A stretch of 64,000 nt of DNA from Aquimarina sp. ERC-38 (GTDB taxonomy: Bacteria; Bacteroidota; Bacteroidia; Flavobacteriales; Flavobacteriaceae), in NCBI RefSeq assembly GCF_026222555.1, contig NZ_CP098511.1:2027501-2091500 (forward strand), written 5' to 3'. This document shows, piece after piece, positions 8,766 through 19,671 of the stretch. Positions within the stretch are counted from its first letter, which is position 1. Each line of letters opens with the position of its first letter. Below the pieces are notes generated by a model that was not told the origin of the DNA, made no database searches, and saw nothing but the letters and a program-made list of their open reading frames with translations. Position numbers and translations under genes: made by a program.

Positions 8766-9083
8766 GTGAGTATTAAATTTTATGACATATTAAAAGGTAA
8801 TTTCTTAATCGCAGATGATGCCATTAAAAATTGGAGGATGTTATTATTTCTTTCCTTTCTAGCCATTGTTATGATAGCCAGTTCTCATAATGCAGAAAGC
8901 AAGGTGCATCAAATCGCAAAACTAAATAATGAAGTAAGAGAATTACGAACACAGTTTGTAGACGGACGTACCGAACTTATGCAGTTAAAAATGGAGTCTT
9001 CGGTGATTACAAAAATGAATGAAATAGGAATTAGTCGTCCCACGGTTCCGCCTAAAAAAATTATTGTTAAATCAGGTAGCTAA
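8766..9083 (+). CDS. ftsL: FtsL-like cell division protein
   Basis: This 105-residue bitopic protein has a cytoplasmic N-terminus, one membrane helix (MLLFLSFLAIVMIAS, about 25-40) and a periplasmic leucine-zipper-like coiled coil (VHQIAKLNNEVRELRTQF ... ELMQLKME). This is the FtsL topology, and FtsL bridges FtsQ/FtsB to FtsW-FtsI. Sequence similarity is weak, as usual for FtsL, so the call rests on topology and position between rsmH and ftsI. The start is GTG (8766). Its stop codon directly abuts the ftsI start. Confidence 0.85.
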   Translation: MSIKFYDILKGNFLIADDAIKNWRMLLFLSFLAIVMIASSHNAESKVHQIAKLNNEVRELRTQFVDGRTELMQLKMESSVITKMNEIGISRPTVPPKKIIVKSGS

Positions 9084-11078
9084 TTGGCCATTAAAGAAAA
9101 ACACATATTAAGTAGGTTTTACCTCGTGGCAGGGTGTATGTTCATCTTTGCTATCATGGTGGTGGTTAAATTGCTCAATACCCAATTTGTTCACGGGGAT
9201 ACCTATCGCGCTAAGGGCGAAAGCCGTGTTTTTAAGACTTTTGATATTCCTGCCAACCGCGGAAATTTGTACGATAGCAAAGGGAATCTGTTGGCTACTT
9301 CAGTACCTAAATATGATATCCGGTTTGATGCGGTGACCGTTAGTAATCAAAACTTTCAAGATCATATAAAGCCTTTATGTGACGCTTTATCAAAGGAATT
9401 TGGTAAACCAAGTGCTCATTATAATAAAGTGTTGCGCAAAGCAAGAGCGCAAAAGAACCGGTATTTACTAATTCGTAGGAATATGGGGTATTCTCAATAC
9501 ATGCGGGTTAAAAATTTTCCGCTGTTTAAATTGGGCGCCAACCGCGGAGGATTGATCGTAGAACAACGTACGGTAAGAGAACACCCGATCGGAAAGATTG
9601 CCGAACGAACCGTAGGATATGAACGTAAAGATGAACAAGGGTACTATACCCGGGTAGGGTTAGAGGGTGCATATGGTCCTTTTTTAAGAGGCAGAGAAGG
9701 AAAACGTAAAAAGCAAAAAATCGCTAAAAATCAGTGGAAACCTATTGGGGATGCTAATGAATTGGAGCCCCAGGATGGATATGATGTAATTTCAACTATT
9801 GATGTAAATATTCAGGATATTACCCATCATGCTTTATTGGCTCAATTAGAAGAGTTTGAAGCAGAGCATGGTACGGTCGTAGTCATGGAAACAAAAACCG
9901 GGGAGATCAAGGCAATTTCAAATTTGGGAAGAACCAAATCCGGTAAATACTACGAGCGTTTAAATTATGCGGTAGGTGAAGCACATGAGCCCGGCTCTAC
10001 TTTTAAGCTAATGACCATGGTGGCAGCATTGGAAGATAAAGTCATTGATTCCAGCTTTGTTGTGGATACGGAAAACGGTCGTATTAAATTCTATGATCGG
10101 ACGGTAAAGGATTCTAAATGGGGTGGATACGGTAAGATTTCAGCGGCAAAAGCATTTGAATTATCCTCTAATACGGCTTTTGCTAAAATTGTAGATCAGC
10201 ATTATAAACACAATCCAAAGCGCTTTGTAAATCGCCTTATGAATATGGGCATTCATAAAAAATTAGGTTTATCTATAAAAGGAGAAGGAAAACCAAAACT
10301 CCCCTATCCCGGGGATAAAGACTGGTACGGTACAACCTTACCCTGGATGGCTCATGGATATGGAGTCGCCATGACCCCTTTACAAACCCTTACTTTTTAT
10401 AACGCAATTGCCAACGATGGCGAAATGATAAAACCCCGTTTTATAAAAGAGGTAAAAGCCTGGGATCGAACCAAAGAAAAGTTTGATAAAGAAATTTTAA
10501 ACCCTGCCGTTTGTTCTTCTAAAACAGCAGGAATTGTCAAGCATATGATGGAAAATGTGGTAAAGCGAGGTACCGCCTCTAATATTCATATAGAGAACTT
10601 TCAAATTGCTGGTAAAACAGGTACTTGCTGGGGTAATTATGGAAAAGATAAAGAACGAGAATATATTTCTTCTTTTGTAGGTTACTTTCCCGCAGATAAT
10701 CCGCGCTATTCTTGTATTGTTGTGATTCATAAACCCAACAAGAAAAAAGGATACTACGGTAATATTGTAGCTGCTCCGGTATTTAAAAAAATTGCCTTAA
10801 AAGTATACAATGATATTCCGGTAGTAGATTATGTAACTCCGGAAGTAGCAGAGAATACCGCAGTTGAACATAGTTATAAAACCTATTTTAAGAAAGCCCA
10901 AACCTATAAAACTAAAATGCCGGATGTTACCGGTATGCCTGCAATGGATGTAGTAGCACTACTGGAAAATTTGGGTTTAAAAGTACAATGCAAAGGCAGA
11001 GGAAAAGTAAAGACTCAGTCCATTACTGAGGGTGTGTTCATTAATAAGGGTCAAACGGTAAATCTTCAATTACTATGA
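9084..11078 (+). CDS. ftsI: Penicillin-binding protein FtsI (septal transpeptidase, PBP3-like) with PASTA domain
   Basis: This 664-residue class B PBP cross-links septal peptidoglycan. An N-terminal membrane helix (about 10-28) is followed by the dimerisation domain (RGNLYDSKGNLLATS) and the transpeptidase domain with S305-TF-K308 (SxxK), SSNTAF (SxN) and AGKTGT (KTG). A single C-terminal PASTA domain (MPDVTGMPAMDVVALLENLG, about 610-664) is typical of SpoVD/Bacteroidota types. The start codon is TTG, immediately after the ftsL stop. The stop overlaps murE by 4 bp. Confidence 0.94.
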   Translation: MAIKEKHILSRFYLVAGCMFIFAIMVVVKLLNTQFVHGDTYRAKGESRVFKTFDIPANRGNLYDSKGNLLATSVPKYDIRFDAVTVSNQNFQDHIKPLCDALSKEFGKPSAHYNKVLRKARAQKNRYLLIRRNMGYSQYMRVKNFPLFKLGANRGGLIVEQRTVREHPIGKIAERTVGYERKDEQGYYTRVGLEGAYGPFLRGREGKRKKQKIAKNQWKPIGDANELEPQDGYDVISTIDVNIQDITHHALLAQLEEFEAEHGTVVVMETKTGEIKAISNLGRTKSGKYYERLNYAVGEAHEPGSTFKLMTMVAALEDKVIDSSFVVDTENGRIKFYDRTVKDSKWGGYGKISAAKAFELSSNTAFAKIVDQHYKHNPKRFVNRLMNMGIHKKLGLSIKGEGKPKLPYPGDKDWYGTTLPWMAHGYGVAMTPLQTLTFYNAIANDGEMIKPRFIKEVKAWDRTKEKFDKEILNPAVCSSKTAGIVKHMMENVVKRGTASNIHIENFQIAGKTGTCWGNYGKDKEREYISSFVGYFPADNPRYSCIVVIHKPNKKKGYYGNIVAAPVFKKIALKVYNDIPVVDYVTPEVAENTAVEHSYKTYFKKAQTYKTKMPDVTGMPAMDVVALLENLGLKVQCKGRGKVKTQSITEGVFINKGQTVNLQLL

Positions 11079-12541
11079 AGTTGTTAAAGGACATACTATA
11101 TAAAGTCAGCCTTGAATCCGTTCAAGGAACTACTGCCGTACCTATAAATGCAATACAGTTTGATTCCCGTAAAGTGAAAGATAATGATGTGTTTGTAGCC
11201 ATAAAAGGAGAAATCTTAAATGGGCACAATTATATAGAAAAAGCAATCGATCAGGGTGCAAAAACAATTATTTGCGAGGAGTTACCAGAACAAACCATAG
11301 AACAGGTTACCTATATTAAAGTTAAAGATAGTCAGCAATCCCTGGCGTTTCTAGCTTCCAATTATTACGACACCCCTTCTGAAAATTTAAAATTGGTAGG
11401 TGTAACAGGAACTAATGGTAAAACTACCATTGCTTCTTTATTATACCAATTGTTTAAAAAGGCTGGTTTTAAAGTAGGATTATTATCTACTGTTAAAATT
11501 GTAGTGGATACTCAGGAATTTCCTGCCACACATACTACTCCGGATTCACTGACCATCAACCGCTACTTATCAGAAATGAATCAAGCCGGAGTCGAATTTT
11601 GTTTTATGGAAGTGAGTTCACATGGAATTGCACAGAAGAGGGTAGAAGGCTTACATTTTGCCGGTGGCGTTTTTACTAATCTATCCCATGATCATCTGGA
11701 CTATCATAAAAGTTTTAAAGAATATCGGGATGTAAAAAAACAATTTTTTGACGGGTTGCCTAAAACTGCATTTGCATTGACAAATGCGGATGATAAAAAT
11801 GGTGATTTTATGTTACAGAATTGCAAAGCTAGAAAATATGCGTATGCCTTAAAAACTTATGCGAATTATCGGGGTAGGATTCTGGAAAATAGTTTGAGCG
11901 GACTTCTATTAAATATTAATGATCGCGAGGTCTGGACAAAGTTGATAGGGGATTTTAACGGGTATAACTTACTAGCAATCTATGGAGTAGCAGATCAATT
12001 GGGATTAGAAACAATGGAAAACCTTCAATTAATCAGTGAATTAAATAGTGTTAGCGGTCGGTTTCAATATCTGATTTCAGATTATCAGAAAATCACCGCA
12101 ATTGTAGATTATGCACATACTCCGGATGCTTTAAAAAACGTATTAGCAACCATTAACAGCATTCGTACCAATAACGAAACCTTAATTACCGTAGTAGGAT
12201 GCGGAGGAGATCGGGATATAGAAAAAAGACCGGTAATGGGCAATATTGCCGCCTCGCTAAGTAATAAAGTGATTTTTACCAGTGATAATCCCAGAACTGA
12301 AGACCCTGTTGCTATTTTGGAACAAATAGAAAACGGAGTATCCCCAAACGATTATAAAAAAGTAGTCACCATTACTGATCGGAAACAGGCGATTAAGACA
12401 GCCTGTCAAATGGCAGAAAAAGAAGATATCATCTTAGTTGCCGGTAAAGGGCATGAAACCTACCAAGAGACTAATGGAGAACGGATTGATTTTGATGATT
12501 TTAAGATTGTAAAAGAAGTATTAAACACCATGGGCAAATAA
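11075..12541 (+). CDS. murE: UDP-MurNAc-L-Ala-D-Glu:meso-diaminopimelate ligase MurE
   Basis: MurE adds the third stem-peptide residue in the cytoplasm using ATP. The 488-residue protein shows the P-loop GVTGTNGKTT (about 109-118), the UDP-binding N-terminal domain (FDSRKVKDNDVFVAIKG), and the C-terminal substrate signature SDNPRTEDP. DNPR marks meso-DAP specificity, as expected for Gram-negative peptidoglycan. ATGA overlap with ftsI suggests coupled translation. Length is normal. Confidence 0.95.
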   Translation: MKLLKDILYKVSLESVQGTTAVPINAIQFDSRKVKDNDVFVAIKGEILNGHNYIEKAIDQGAKTIICEELPEQTIEQVTYIKVKDSQQSLAFLASNYYDTPSENLKLVGVTGTNGKTTIASLLYQLFKKAGFKVGLLSTVKIVVDTQEFPATHTTPDSLTINRYLSEMNQAGVEFCFMEVSSHGIAQKRVEGLHFAGGVFTNLSHDHLDYHKSFKEYRDVKKQFFDGLPKTAFALTNADDKNGDFMLQNCKARKYAYALKTYANYRGRILENSLSGLLLNINDREVWTKLIGDFNGYNLLAIYGVADQLGLETMENLQLISELNSVSGRFQYLISDYQKITAIVDYAHTPDALKNVLATINSIRTNNETLITVVGCGGDRDIEKRPVMGNIAASLSNKVIFTSDNPRTEDPVAILEQIENGVSPNDYKKVVTITDRKQAIKTACQMAEKEDIILVAGKGHETYQETNGERIDFDDFKIVKEVLNTMGK

Positions 12542-12578
12542 ACAAAAGCACAAAAAACCAAAATAAAACAACCACCTT

Positions 12579-13808
12579 ATGTTATATTATTTATTTGAAT
12601 ACTTAGAAAAAACGTACCAGTTTCCAGGTGCCTCTTTGTTTCAGTTTATAACATTTCGGGCAGCGTTAGCTATCTTCTTCTCCTTACTAATTTCTATTGT
12701 TTACGGAAAACGTATTATCAACTATTTACGTAAAAAACAAATGGGGGAAAGCATTCGGGATTTAGGATTGGAAGGTCAGAAGGAAAAAGCAGGTACACCT
12801 ACCATGGGAGGGGTCATCATTATTATGGCTACTTTAATTCCGGTATTACTATTTGCTAAAATTGATAATATCTACATTCTATTACTAATAATTACCACTT
12901 TATGGATGGGGGTTATTGGATTTTTAGATGATTATTTAAAGATAAAGAAAAGAGATAAAGCGGGCCTGGCTGGTAAATTTAAAGTGATCGGACAAGTGGG
13001 TCTTGGAATAATCGTGGGATGTGTAATGTATTTTCACGAAGATATTACCATTCGGGAAGAAAAAGCTAATGCGGATACCGCCCTGGTAGAAAATTCGCCG
13101 GAAATTCCTGATTTTAAACCAGCAGTAAAGTCTTTAAAAACAACCATACCTTTTGTAAAAAATAACGAATTTGATTACGCAGCCGTCATGGCATGGATTC
13201 ATCCTTCCCTCAAAACATACGTTTGGTTATTATTTATTCCTGTAGTTATATTAATTGTAACTGCGGTATCTAATGGAGCAAACCTTACTGATGGAATTGA
13301 CGGATTAGCCGCGGGATCATCTGCAATCATTGTACTAACCTTGGCTTTATTTGCCTGGGTATCTGGGAACAGTATTTTTTCAGATTACCTAAACGTAATG
13401 TATATTCCAAATTCTGGGGAAATGACCATATTTATTACGGCTTTTACCGGGGCTTTGGTTGGTTTCTTATGGTACAACACCTATCCCGCCCAAGTATTTA
13501 TGGGAGATACGGGTAGTTTGACTATTGGTGGAATTATTGCTGTGATTGCCATCGCCATTCGAAAAGAGTTTTTAATCCCTATTTTCTGCGGAATCTTTTT
13601 TATAGAAACGCTATCCGTAATGATGCAGGTAAGCTGGTTTAAGTATACCCGTAAAAAATATGGGGAAGGCCGAAGGATATTTTTAATGTCTCCGCTACAT
13701 CATCATTACCAAAAAAAAGGAATCCACGAGAGTAAAATAGTAGCTCGATTCTGGATCATCGGTATATTTTTAGCCTTATTAGCCATTATTACCTTAAAAG
13801 TAAGATAA
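12579..13808 (+). CDS. mraY: Phospho-MurNAc-pentapeptide transferase MraY
   Basis: MraY transfers phospho-MurNAc-pentapeptide to undecaprenyl phosphate, making lipid I in the inner membrane. The 409-residue polytopic protein has the conserved GTPTMGGV, the Mg-binding [23 protein letters not shown] and GDTGSL motifs and the HHHY segment near the C-terminus. Between about residues 155 and 210 there is a hydrophilic insertion ([16 protein letters not shown]...), which explains why it is longer than the E. coli enzyme; such insertions are common in Bacteroidota. Confidence 0.95.
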   Translation: MLYYLFEYLEKTYQFPGASLFQFITFRAALAIFFSLLISIVYGKRIINYLRKKQMGESIRDLGLEGQKEKAGTPTMGGVIIIMATLIPVLLFAKIDNIYILLLIITTLWMGVIGFLDDYLKIKKRDKAGLAGKFKVIGQVGLGIIVGCVMYFHEDITIREEKANADTALVENSPEIPDFKPAVKSLKTTIPFVKNNEFDYAAVMAWIHPSLKTYVWLLFIPVVILIVTAVSNGANLTDGIDGLAAGSSAIIVLTLALFAWVSGNSIFSDYLNVMYIPNSGEMTIFITAFTGALVGFLWYNTYPAQVFMGDTGSLTIGGIIAVIAIAIRKEFLIPIFCGIFFIETLSVMMQVSWFKYTRKKYGEGRRIFLMSPLHHHYQKKGIHESKIVARFWIIGIFLALLAIITLKVR

Positions 13809-13813
13809 ACGTC

Positions 13814-15196
13814 ATGAGTATAAATAGGTCACTACATACAAATATAACACCCGTAACATCAGCTGGAAAGCTGGTCGTACTGGGTGCGGGTATTAGTGGC
13901 ACCGGGGCAGCACTTTTAGCAAAACAAAAGGGCTATAACGTATGGGTTTCGGATGCTTCGGGAATTGCCGAAGTCGAAAAACATAAATTAAAGCAAGCAG
14001 GTATAGCCTGGGAAGAAAACGGACATACCTTATCTAAAATTCTGGATGCGGATGTAGTAATTAAAAGCCCGGGTATTCCGGATACGGTAGCACTTATCCG
14101 AAAGATTGAAGAAAAAAATATCCGGATCATTGATGAGATTGAATTTGCTTCTCAACTGACCGAAGCTACACTGATAGCGATAACCGGAAGTAATGGTAAA
14201 ACAACCACTACGATGCTTACTTATCATATTCTTAAAAACGCAGGATTTAAGGTGAAAATGGCGGGCAATATCGGAATAAGTTTTGCGGAACAGGTATATC
14301 AGGAAGATGCGGAATATTACGTATTAGAAATCAGTAGTTTTCAACTAGACCGAATTCAAAAGTTTGCACCTCATATTGCAGTGATTACAAATATCAGTCC
14401 GGATCATTTGGATCGGTACAACTATGAGTTTGATAAATACATAGCTTCCAAATTTAATATTACAGTGAATCAGTCCGGAAATGACTATTTCATTTTTGAT
14501 ACGGATGATCCTAATATTACCAATCACTTAGAAAATAATAAAACAAAGGCGCAGAAAATTCCTTTTTCACTTCATAAAGAACTGGATAAAGGTGCTTATG
14601 TGCAAGACAATCATATAACACTAAACATAGATCATAATAAAATAAGTATGCCAAGAGAAGCTTTATCATTAAAAGGAAATCACAATGTAAAAAACGCAAT
14701 GGCTGCGGCTACCGTTTCTCAATTGTTAAAAATCAGGAAAACAACCATCCGTGAGAGCCTGGAAAGTTTTCAAGGAGTAGAACACCGTCTGGAAGATGTC
14801 TTGCGTATCAACAACGTACGATATATCAACGATAGTAAGGCTACCAATGTAAATGCGGTACAGTATGCGTTAGAAACTATGAAAGCCCCCACCATTTGGC
14901 TTGTAGGTGGCGTAGATAAAGGAAATGATTATACATCATTGTATCCGTTAGTAAATGAAAAAGTAAAAGCGATCATTTGCATCGGGATTGATAATCAAAA
15001 GATTATTGAAAGTTTTAAAAATTGTATGGATACGATTTTAGAAACTCAATCTATGAAAGAAGCCGTACGTATGGCATATGGTTTGGCAGAGCGTAATGAT
15101 AACGTATTACTTTCACCAGCCTGTTCTAGTTTTGACCTGTACAATGGGTATGAAGAAAGAGGACGACAATTTAAAGAAGCTATTAGGGAATTATAA
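13814..15196 (+). CDS. murD: UDP-MurNAc-L-alanine:D-glutamate ligase MurD
   Basis: MurD adds D-Glu to UDP-MurNAc-L-Ala. The protein (460 residues) has a Rossmann-like N-terminus (KLVVLGAGISGTGAALLAKQ), the ATP loop ITGSNGKTTTTM (about 119-129), the central HLDRY motif, and EHRLE, INDSKATN and SPACSSFD motifs towards the C-terminus. About 17 extra residues precede the Rossmann strand; no later Met is available, so ATG 13814 stands. It begins 5 bp after mraY. Confidence 0.94.
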   Translation: MSINRSLHTNITPVTSAGKLVVLGAGISGTGAALLAKQKGYNVWVSDASGIAEVEKHKLKQAGIAWEENGHTLSKILDADVVIKSPGIPDTVALIRKIEEKNIRIIDEIEFASQLTEATLIAITGSNGKTTTTMLTYHILKNAGFKVKMAGNIGISFAEQVYQEDAEYYVLEISSFQLDRIQKFAPHIAVITNISPDHLDRYNYEFDKYIASKFNITVNQSGNDYFIFDTDDPNITNHLENNKTKAQKIPFSLHKELDKGAYVQDNHITLNIDHNKISMPREALSLKGNHNVKNAMAAATVSQLLKIRKTTIRESLESFQGVEHRLEDVLRINNVRYINDSKATNVNAVQYALETMKAPTIWLVGGVDKGNDYTSLYPLVNEKVKAIICIGIDNQKIIESFKNCMDTILETQSMKEAVRMAYGLAERNDNVLLSPACSSFDLYNGYEERGRQFKEAIREL

Positions 15197-15294
15197 AGAA
15201 TAGTAAGATAAACGCACATAATCAACTTAAAATAAAATAATAATGAACAGATAATTAGACCCCCAAGTCTAGGACCTATTTAAAAATAATATAA

Positions 15295-16509
15295 ATGAAT
15301 GCCATTTTTCAGAATATAAAAGGAGATCGCGCCATATGGGCCGTAGCAGCACTCTTGGCTCTTTTTTCCTTCTTGCCAGTGTATAGCGCCAGTAGTAACC
15401 TGGCTTATTTATACGGTAACGGGAATACTTTTGTGTTTCTAATAAAACATTTTGCACATTTGGTGTTAGGCTTTGCCATTATGTATGGGGTGCATAAAAT
15501 ACCGTATCATTATTTTAAAGGATTATCAATTATCATGCTGCCGGTAGTAGTTTTGTTACTCTTGTTTACTATGGCACAAAATACAACTATCGGCGGGGCT
15601 AATGCCAGTCGATGGATTCGGGTTCCTATTGTAGGGGTGACTTTTCAGACTTCAACCTTAGCTGCGGTAGTTTTAATGGGGTATGTAGCCCGTTACCTTT
15701 CTAAAATTAAAGATAAAGTGATCACTTTCAAAGAGACCATTTTACCTTTATGGGTACCAGTATTTATTATTCTAATGTTAATTCTTCCGGCAAACTTTTC
15801 AACTACTGCCATTATTTTTTCTATGGTTATCGTCCTGGTTTTTTTAGGAGGATATCCTTTAAAATATTTGTTTTTAATTTTAGGTATGGGTGTACTTGCC
15901 TTGACCGTTTTTATTCTAGCAGCAAAGGCCTTTCCGGATGCGTTTTCAAACCGGGTGGCTACCTGGGAGAGCCGGATTGAAAACTTTATGGATGGTACGA
16001 CCACACAAGAAGATTACCAGATAGAACGCGCAAAAATAGCCATTGCCAGGGGAGGCGTCTTTGGGGAAGGTCCTGGAAAAAGTGTGCAACGTAACTTTTT
16101 ACCGCAGTCTTCTTCGGATTTTATTTATGCCATTATCATTGAAGAATGGGGATTGATCGGAGGTATCTTTTTAATGCTTCTATATCTACTTCTATTATTT
16201 CGATTGATCATCGTTGCTTATAAATGTACGGATGTCTTTGGGAAGTTGTTGGTAATGGGCGTAGGATTACCCATTGTATATCAAGCGCTGATTAACATGG
16301 CTGTAGCAGTGGAGCTATTTCCGGTTACAGGGCAAACCTTGCCACTTATCAGTAGTGGTGGAACTTCTATATGGATGACTTGTTTAGCCATCGGAATGGT
16401 ACTAAGCGTAAGCAGAAAGCGAGAAGAAGTAAAAAACCAAAAAGGTCATGACGAACTTAAACAAATAGATGAAGAAAATCCTTTAGAAATACTATCGGAA
16501 GCAATATAA
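15295..16509 (+). CDS. ftsW: FtsW, SEDS-family septal peptidoglycan glycosyltransferase
   Basis: FtsW is the SEDS polymerase that works with FtsI at the septum. The 404-residue protein has about ten membrane helices, the extracellular loop [37 protein letters not shown] in the large loop, and the family signature [14 protein letters not shown] near the C-terminus. A hydrophilic tail (about 380-404) faces the cytoplasm. A 98-bp gap separates it from murD, the first sizeable gap in the operon; murG starts 1 bp after its stop. Confidence 0.95.
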   Translation: MNAIFQNIKGDRAIWAVAALLALFSFLPVYSASSNLAYLYGNGNTFVFLIKHFAHLVLGFAIMYGVHKIPYHYFKGLSIIMLPVVVLLLLFTMAQNTTIGGANASRWIRVPIVGVTFQTSTLAAVVLMGYVARYLSKIKDKVITFKETILPLWVPVFIILMLILPANFSTTAIIFSMVIVLVFLGGYPLKYLFLILGMGVLALTVFILAAKAFPDAFSNRVATWESRIENFMDGTTTQEDYQIERAKIAIARGGVFGEGPGKSVQRNFLPQSSSDFIYAIIIEEWGLIGGIFLMLLYLLLLFRLIIVAYKCTDVFGKLLVMGVGLPIVYQALINMAVAVELFPVTGQTLPLISSGGTSIWMTCLAIGMVLSVSRKREEVKNQKGHDELKQIDEENPLEILSEAI

Positions 16510-16510
16510 A

Positions 16511-17602
16511 ATGATAAAAAAAGTCATCATATCAGGTGGAGGCACGGGTGGACATATCTATCCGGCAATCGCTATTGCTAACGAATTAAAAAAACGTTCC
16601 GAAGGTATCGATATTCTGTTTGTAGGTGCAAAGGATCGTATGGAAATGCAAAAAGTGCCTAAAGCGGGCTATCCAATCAAAGGTCTGTGGATTAGCGGAA
16701 TCCAGCGGAAGTTATCCCTTAAAAACATGTCGTTTCCGTTAAAACTAGTGTCTAGCCTTTGGAAATCCTTTCAAATTATAAAAGAATTCAAACCAGAAGT
16801 GGTTATTGGTACCGGTGGCTTCGCCAGCGGGCCTTTATTAAAAATGGCTGGTTCAGCAAATATTCCGACTGTTTTACAGGAACAAAACTCTTTTCCTGGC
16901 ATTACCAATAAATGGTTAGCAAAAAAAGCAGATTTAATTTGTGTAGCCTATGATCGAATGGAACGTTTTTTTCCTAAAGAAAAAATTGCTAAAACCGGAA
17001 ACCCGGTACGCGAAGATTTACTGACCATAAATAATAAAAGAAAGGAAGCCATCAGCTATTTTAAACTTGATGCTTCTCAAAAAACAATATTAATCATCGG
17101 TGGAAGCCTGGGAGCTAGGCGTATTAATCAACTTATACATAAAGAGCTGGATTTCTTTAAAGATAAGAATGTACAACTTATCTGGCAATGCGGATCGCTT
17201 TACTTTTCAGAATATACAACTTATGCAGATGGTCAAAACGTACAGGTGTTTCAGTTTATTGACCGAATGGATTTAGCGTATGCTGCTGCGGACCTTATTA
17301 TATCTAGGGCCGGGGCAAGTTCGGTTTCTGAATTATGTATTGTAGGGAAACCGGTAATATTTATACCCTCCCCAAATGTGGCAGAAGATCATCAAACTAA
17401 GAATGCAGAAGCTATTGTAACTAAAGGTGCCGCCCGGATGATTAAAGAACCTGAATTAGATACCAGGTTTGAAGGGGTAGTTTCGAAGATATTAGAGAGC
17501 AGTAAACTACAAGAACAACTGGGAGAAGCTATTAAAAAATTAGCACAACCGAATGCTACTAAACAGATTGTGAATCATATAGAAAAAATAAGTAAAAGAT
17601 AA
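16511..17602 (+). CDS. murG: MurG, lipid II-forming GlcNAc transferase
   Basis: MurG transfers GlcNAc to lipid I on the inner face of the membrane. The 363-residue GT28 protein has the N-terminal glycine loop [21 protein letters not shown], the QEQNSFPG segment, [10 protein letters not shown] starting the C-terminal domain, and the UDP-GlcNAc contacts in [11 protein letters not shown] and [14 protein letters not shown]. Its stop overlaps the murC start by one base. Confidence 0.95.
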   Translation: MIKKVIISGGGTGGHIYPAIAIANELKKRSEGIDILFVGAKDRMEMQKVPKAGYPIKGLWISGIQRKLSLKNMSFPLKLVSSLWKSFQIIKEFKPEVVIGTGGFASGPLLKMAGSANIPTVLQEQNSFPGITNKWLAKKADLICVAYDRMERFFPKEKIAKTGNPVREDLLTINNKRKEAISYFKLDASQKTILIIGGSLGARRINQLIHKELDFFKDKNVQLIWQCGSLYFSEYTTYADGQNVQVFQFIDRMDLAYAAADLIISRAGASSVSELCIVGKPVIFIPSPNVAEDHQTKNAEAIVTKGAARMIKEPELDTRFEGVVSKILESSKLQEQLGEAIKKLAQPNATKQIVNHIEKISKR

Positions 17603-18951
17603 TGCAAGGCGTTTTTACTAACATATCAAACTTTTATTTTATCGGCATAGGCGGAATAGGAATGAGTGCTTTAGCTCGATATCTATATGCTTTGGATAAA
17701 AAAGTAATGGGTTATGATAAAACAGAAACAAGCCTAACCAAAGAATTAATAACTTCTGGTATTTCTATTCATTATAAGGAAGACTTAGAAAAAATTCCAA
17801 AAAGTTTCTTATCCAAAGAAACTACCTGGATTATATATACTCCTGCAGTTACCGGAGATCATAAAGAATTTCAATATTTTAAAAAAGAAGGCTTTACTAT
17901 AAAAAAAAGGGCGGAACTTCTGGGAGAAATTACAAAACAATATAAAACACTGGCGGTAGCTGGTACGCATGGTAAAACGACCACAACGGCAATCCTGGCG
18001 CATCTTTTAAAAGAATCCGGGGTAGGTATCACCGCATTTCTAGGTGGTATTAGCGAAAATTATCATTCTAACCTGGTTATGACCGGTACGGATGTGATTG
18101 TGGTAGAAGCAGATGAATTTGACCGTTCCTTTTTACAACTATCCCCGGATATTGCAGCCATTACTTCAATGGATGCGGACCATCTGGATATTTATAAAGA
18201 AGCAGACGCCCTTACAGAGTCCTTTGTGGCGTTTGGGAGTTTAGTAAAAGAACAACTTTTAGTAAAAAAAGCACTTCCGCTTGACGGACTTACTTTTGGT
18301 ATTGAAGATAATGCTGATTATTGTGCCATAAATGTACAAGCAAAAAACGGTACGTACTTATTTGATCTTAAAACTCCCGAAACTCTTATAATAAAACTGC
18401 ATTTAAACCTACCAGGAAGACATAACCTGTTAAATGCGGTTACAGCCTTTGCAATGGCATTGCTTTATGGATCCCCATCTGAAGCTTTGGCAAAGGCTTT
18501 AACCAGTTTTAAGGGCGTACAAAGAAGATTTTCTTATCACATTAATCAAGAAGATTTAATATATATTGATGACTATGCACATCATCCTACAGAAATTGAT
18601 GCGTTACATCAGGCAATCAGAGAGATGCATCCAGGTAAAAAGGTAACGGCTATTTTTCAACCGCACCTGTTCTCAAGAACACGTGATTTTGCAAATGATT
18701 TTGGTAAAAGTTTATCAAAATTTGATCATACCTGGTTGCTGGATATTTATCCGGCACGGGAATTACCTATTAAAGGGGTTGATGCTCATTGGTTATTAGA
18801 AAAAATACCTTCAAAAAATAAAAAATATATTACAAAACAACAACTGGAAACACAAATCATAAATAATCCTTCGGATGTATGGGTGACCATAGGAGCCGGG
18901 GATATTGGGGAAGAAGTAGCAACCATTAAAAAAATACTAACAACCAAATGA
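17602..18951 (+). CDS. murC: UDP-MurNAc:L-alanine ligase MurC
   Basis: MurC starts stem-peptide synthesis. The 449-residue protein has FIGIGGIGMSALA at the N-terminus, the ATP loop VAGTHGKTTTTA (about 117-126), VVEADEFDRSF, the DYAHHPTEI motif and QPHLFSRT in the C-terminal domain. All key motifs are intact. It overlaps ftsQ by 4 bp. No murB, murF or ddl gene lies in this cluster, so those must be elsewhere. Confidence 0.95.
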   Translation: MQGVFTNISNFYFIGIGGIGMSALARYLYALDKKVMGYDKTETSLTKELITSGISIHYKEDLEKIPKSFLSKETTWIIYTPAVTGDHKEFQYFKKEGFTIKKRAELLGEITKQYKTLAVAGTHGKTTTTAILAHLLKESGVGITAFLGGISENYHSNLVMTGTDVIVVEADEFDRSFLQLSPDIAAITSMDADHLDIYKEADALTESFVAFGSLVKEQLLVKKALPLDGLTFGIEDNADYCAINVQAKNGTYLFDLKTPETLIIKLHLNLPGRHNLLNAVTAFAMALLYGSPSEALAKALTSFKGVQRRFSYHINQEDLIYIDDYAHHPTEIDALHQAIREMHPGKKVTAIFQPHLFSRTRDFANDFGKSLSKFDHTWLLDIYPARELPIKGVDAHWLLEKIPSKNKKYITKQQLETQIINNPSDVWVTIGAGDIGEEVATIKKILTTK

Positions 18952-19664
18952 AGAGAATGATGCAGTTTCTAAAAATGATGGTACTTATCGTTGTACTAGG
19001 CGGTATGTATGCTTTCGCTGATCAGCGGAACAAAAATCGAAGAGTAAAAGATTTACAAATAAAGTTTGTGGATCAACAAGACCCCTATCTTAATGAATTA
19101 TCCGTTGATAAATTGTTAATACAAAATCAAATCGGAGTTGCAAATATTGGCAAAGAAATTCTAGCTTTGAACAACGCCGAAGCCGCCTTAGATGCCCATC
19201 AACTTATTGAAGAATCTGATGTGTATGTCTCTGTAAACGGACAACTTAACGCCATAATTAAACAAAAAACACCGATAGCAAGAGTAGATGCAAGTACTCC
19301 TTATTACATAGATATTACCGGAAAACGAATGCCTTTATCTCAAAGTTATACGGCGCATGTACCTATGGTATATCAAGTGTCAGAGATGGAGGTGCCCGAA
19401 GTTTATAAATTGGTAAAACAGATATGGCAGGATGAATTTTTAAAAAAGCATATAACTGACATTTCAAGAATATCAGCACATACCTATGAATTAGGAATCA
19501 GGGCACTGGACTTTAAGGTAGTTGTAGGAACAGCAGAAAACCTGGAAGAAAAGTTTAAAAACTTTAAAGCTTTTTATCAAAAAGCGGTAAAAGATAAGAG
19601 TTTAGAAAAATATAGTAAAGTGAATTTAGCATTTAAGAATCAAGTGGTTTGCACCCTTAAATAA
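18948..19664 (+). CDS. ftsQ: FtsQ-like cell division protein
   Basis: This 238-residue bitopic protein has a short basic cytoplasmic N-terminus, one membrane helix (MMVLIVVLGGMYAFA, about 9-24) and a periplasmic domain. That domain resembles the FtsQ beta-domain: ARVDASTPYYIDITGKRMPLS corresponds to the segment usually reading xDxxGxxf. The POTRA-like part is weakly conserved. Identification relies on topology, this motif and its location between murC and ftsA. FtsQ scaffolds FtsL and recruits the septal synthase. Confidence 0.87.
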   Translation: MKRMMQFLKMMVLIVVLGGMYAFADQRNKNRRVKDLQIKFVDQQDPYLNELSVDKLLIQNQIGVANIGKEILALNNAEAALDAHQLIEESDVYVSVNGQLNAIIKQKTPIARVDASTPYYIDITGKRMPLSQSYTAHVPMVYQVSEMEVPEVYKLVKQIWQDEFLKKHITDISRISAHTYELGIRALDFKVVVGTAENLEEKFKNFKAFYQKAVKDKSLEKYSKVNLAFKNQVVCTLK

Positions 19665-19671
19665 CTTCCGT

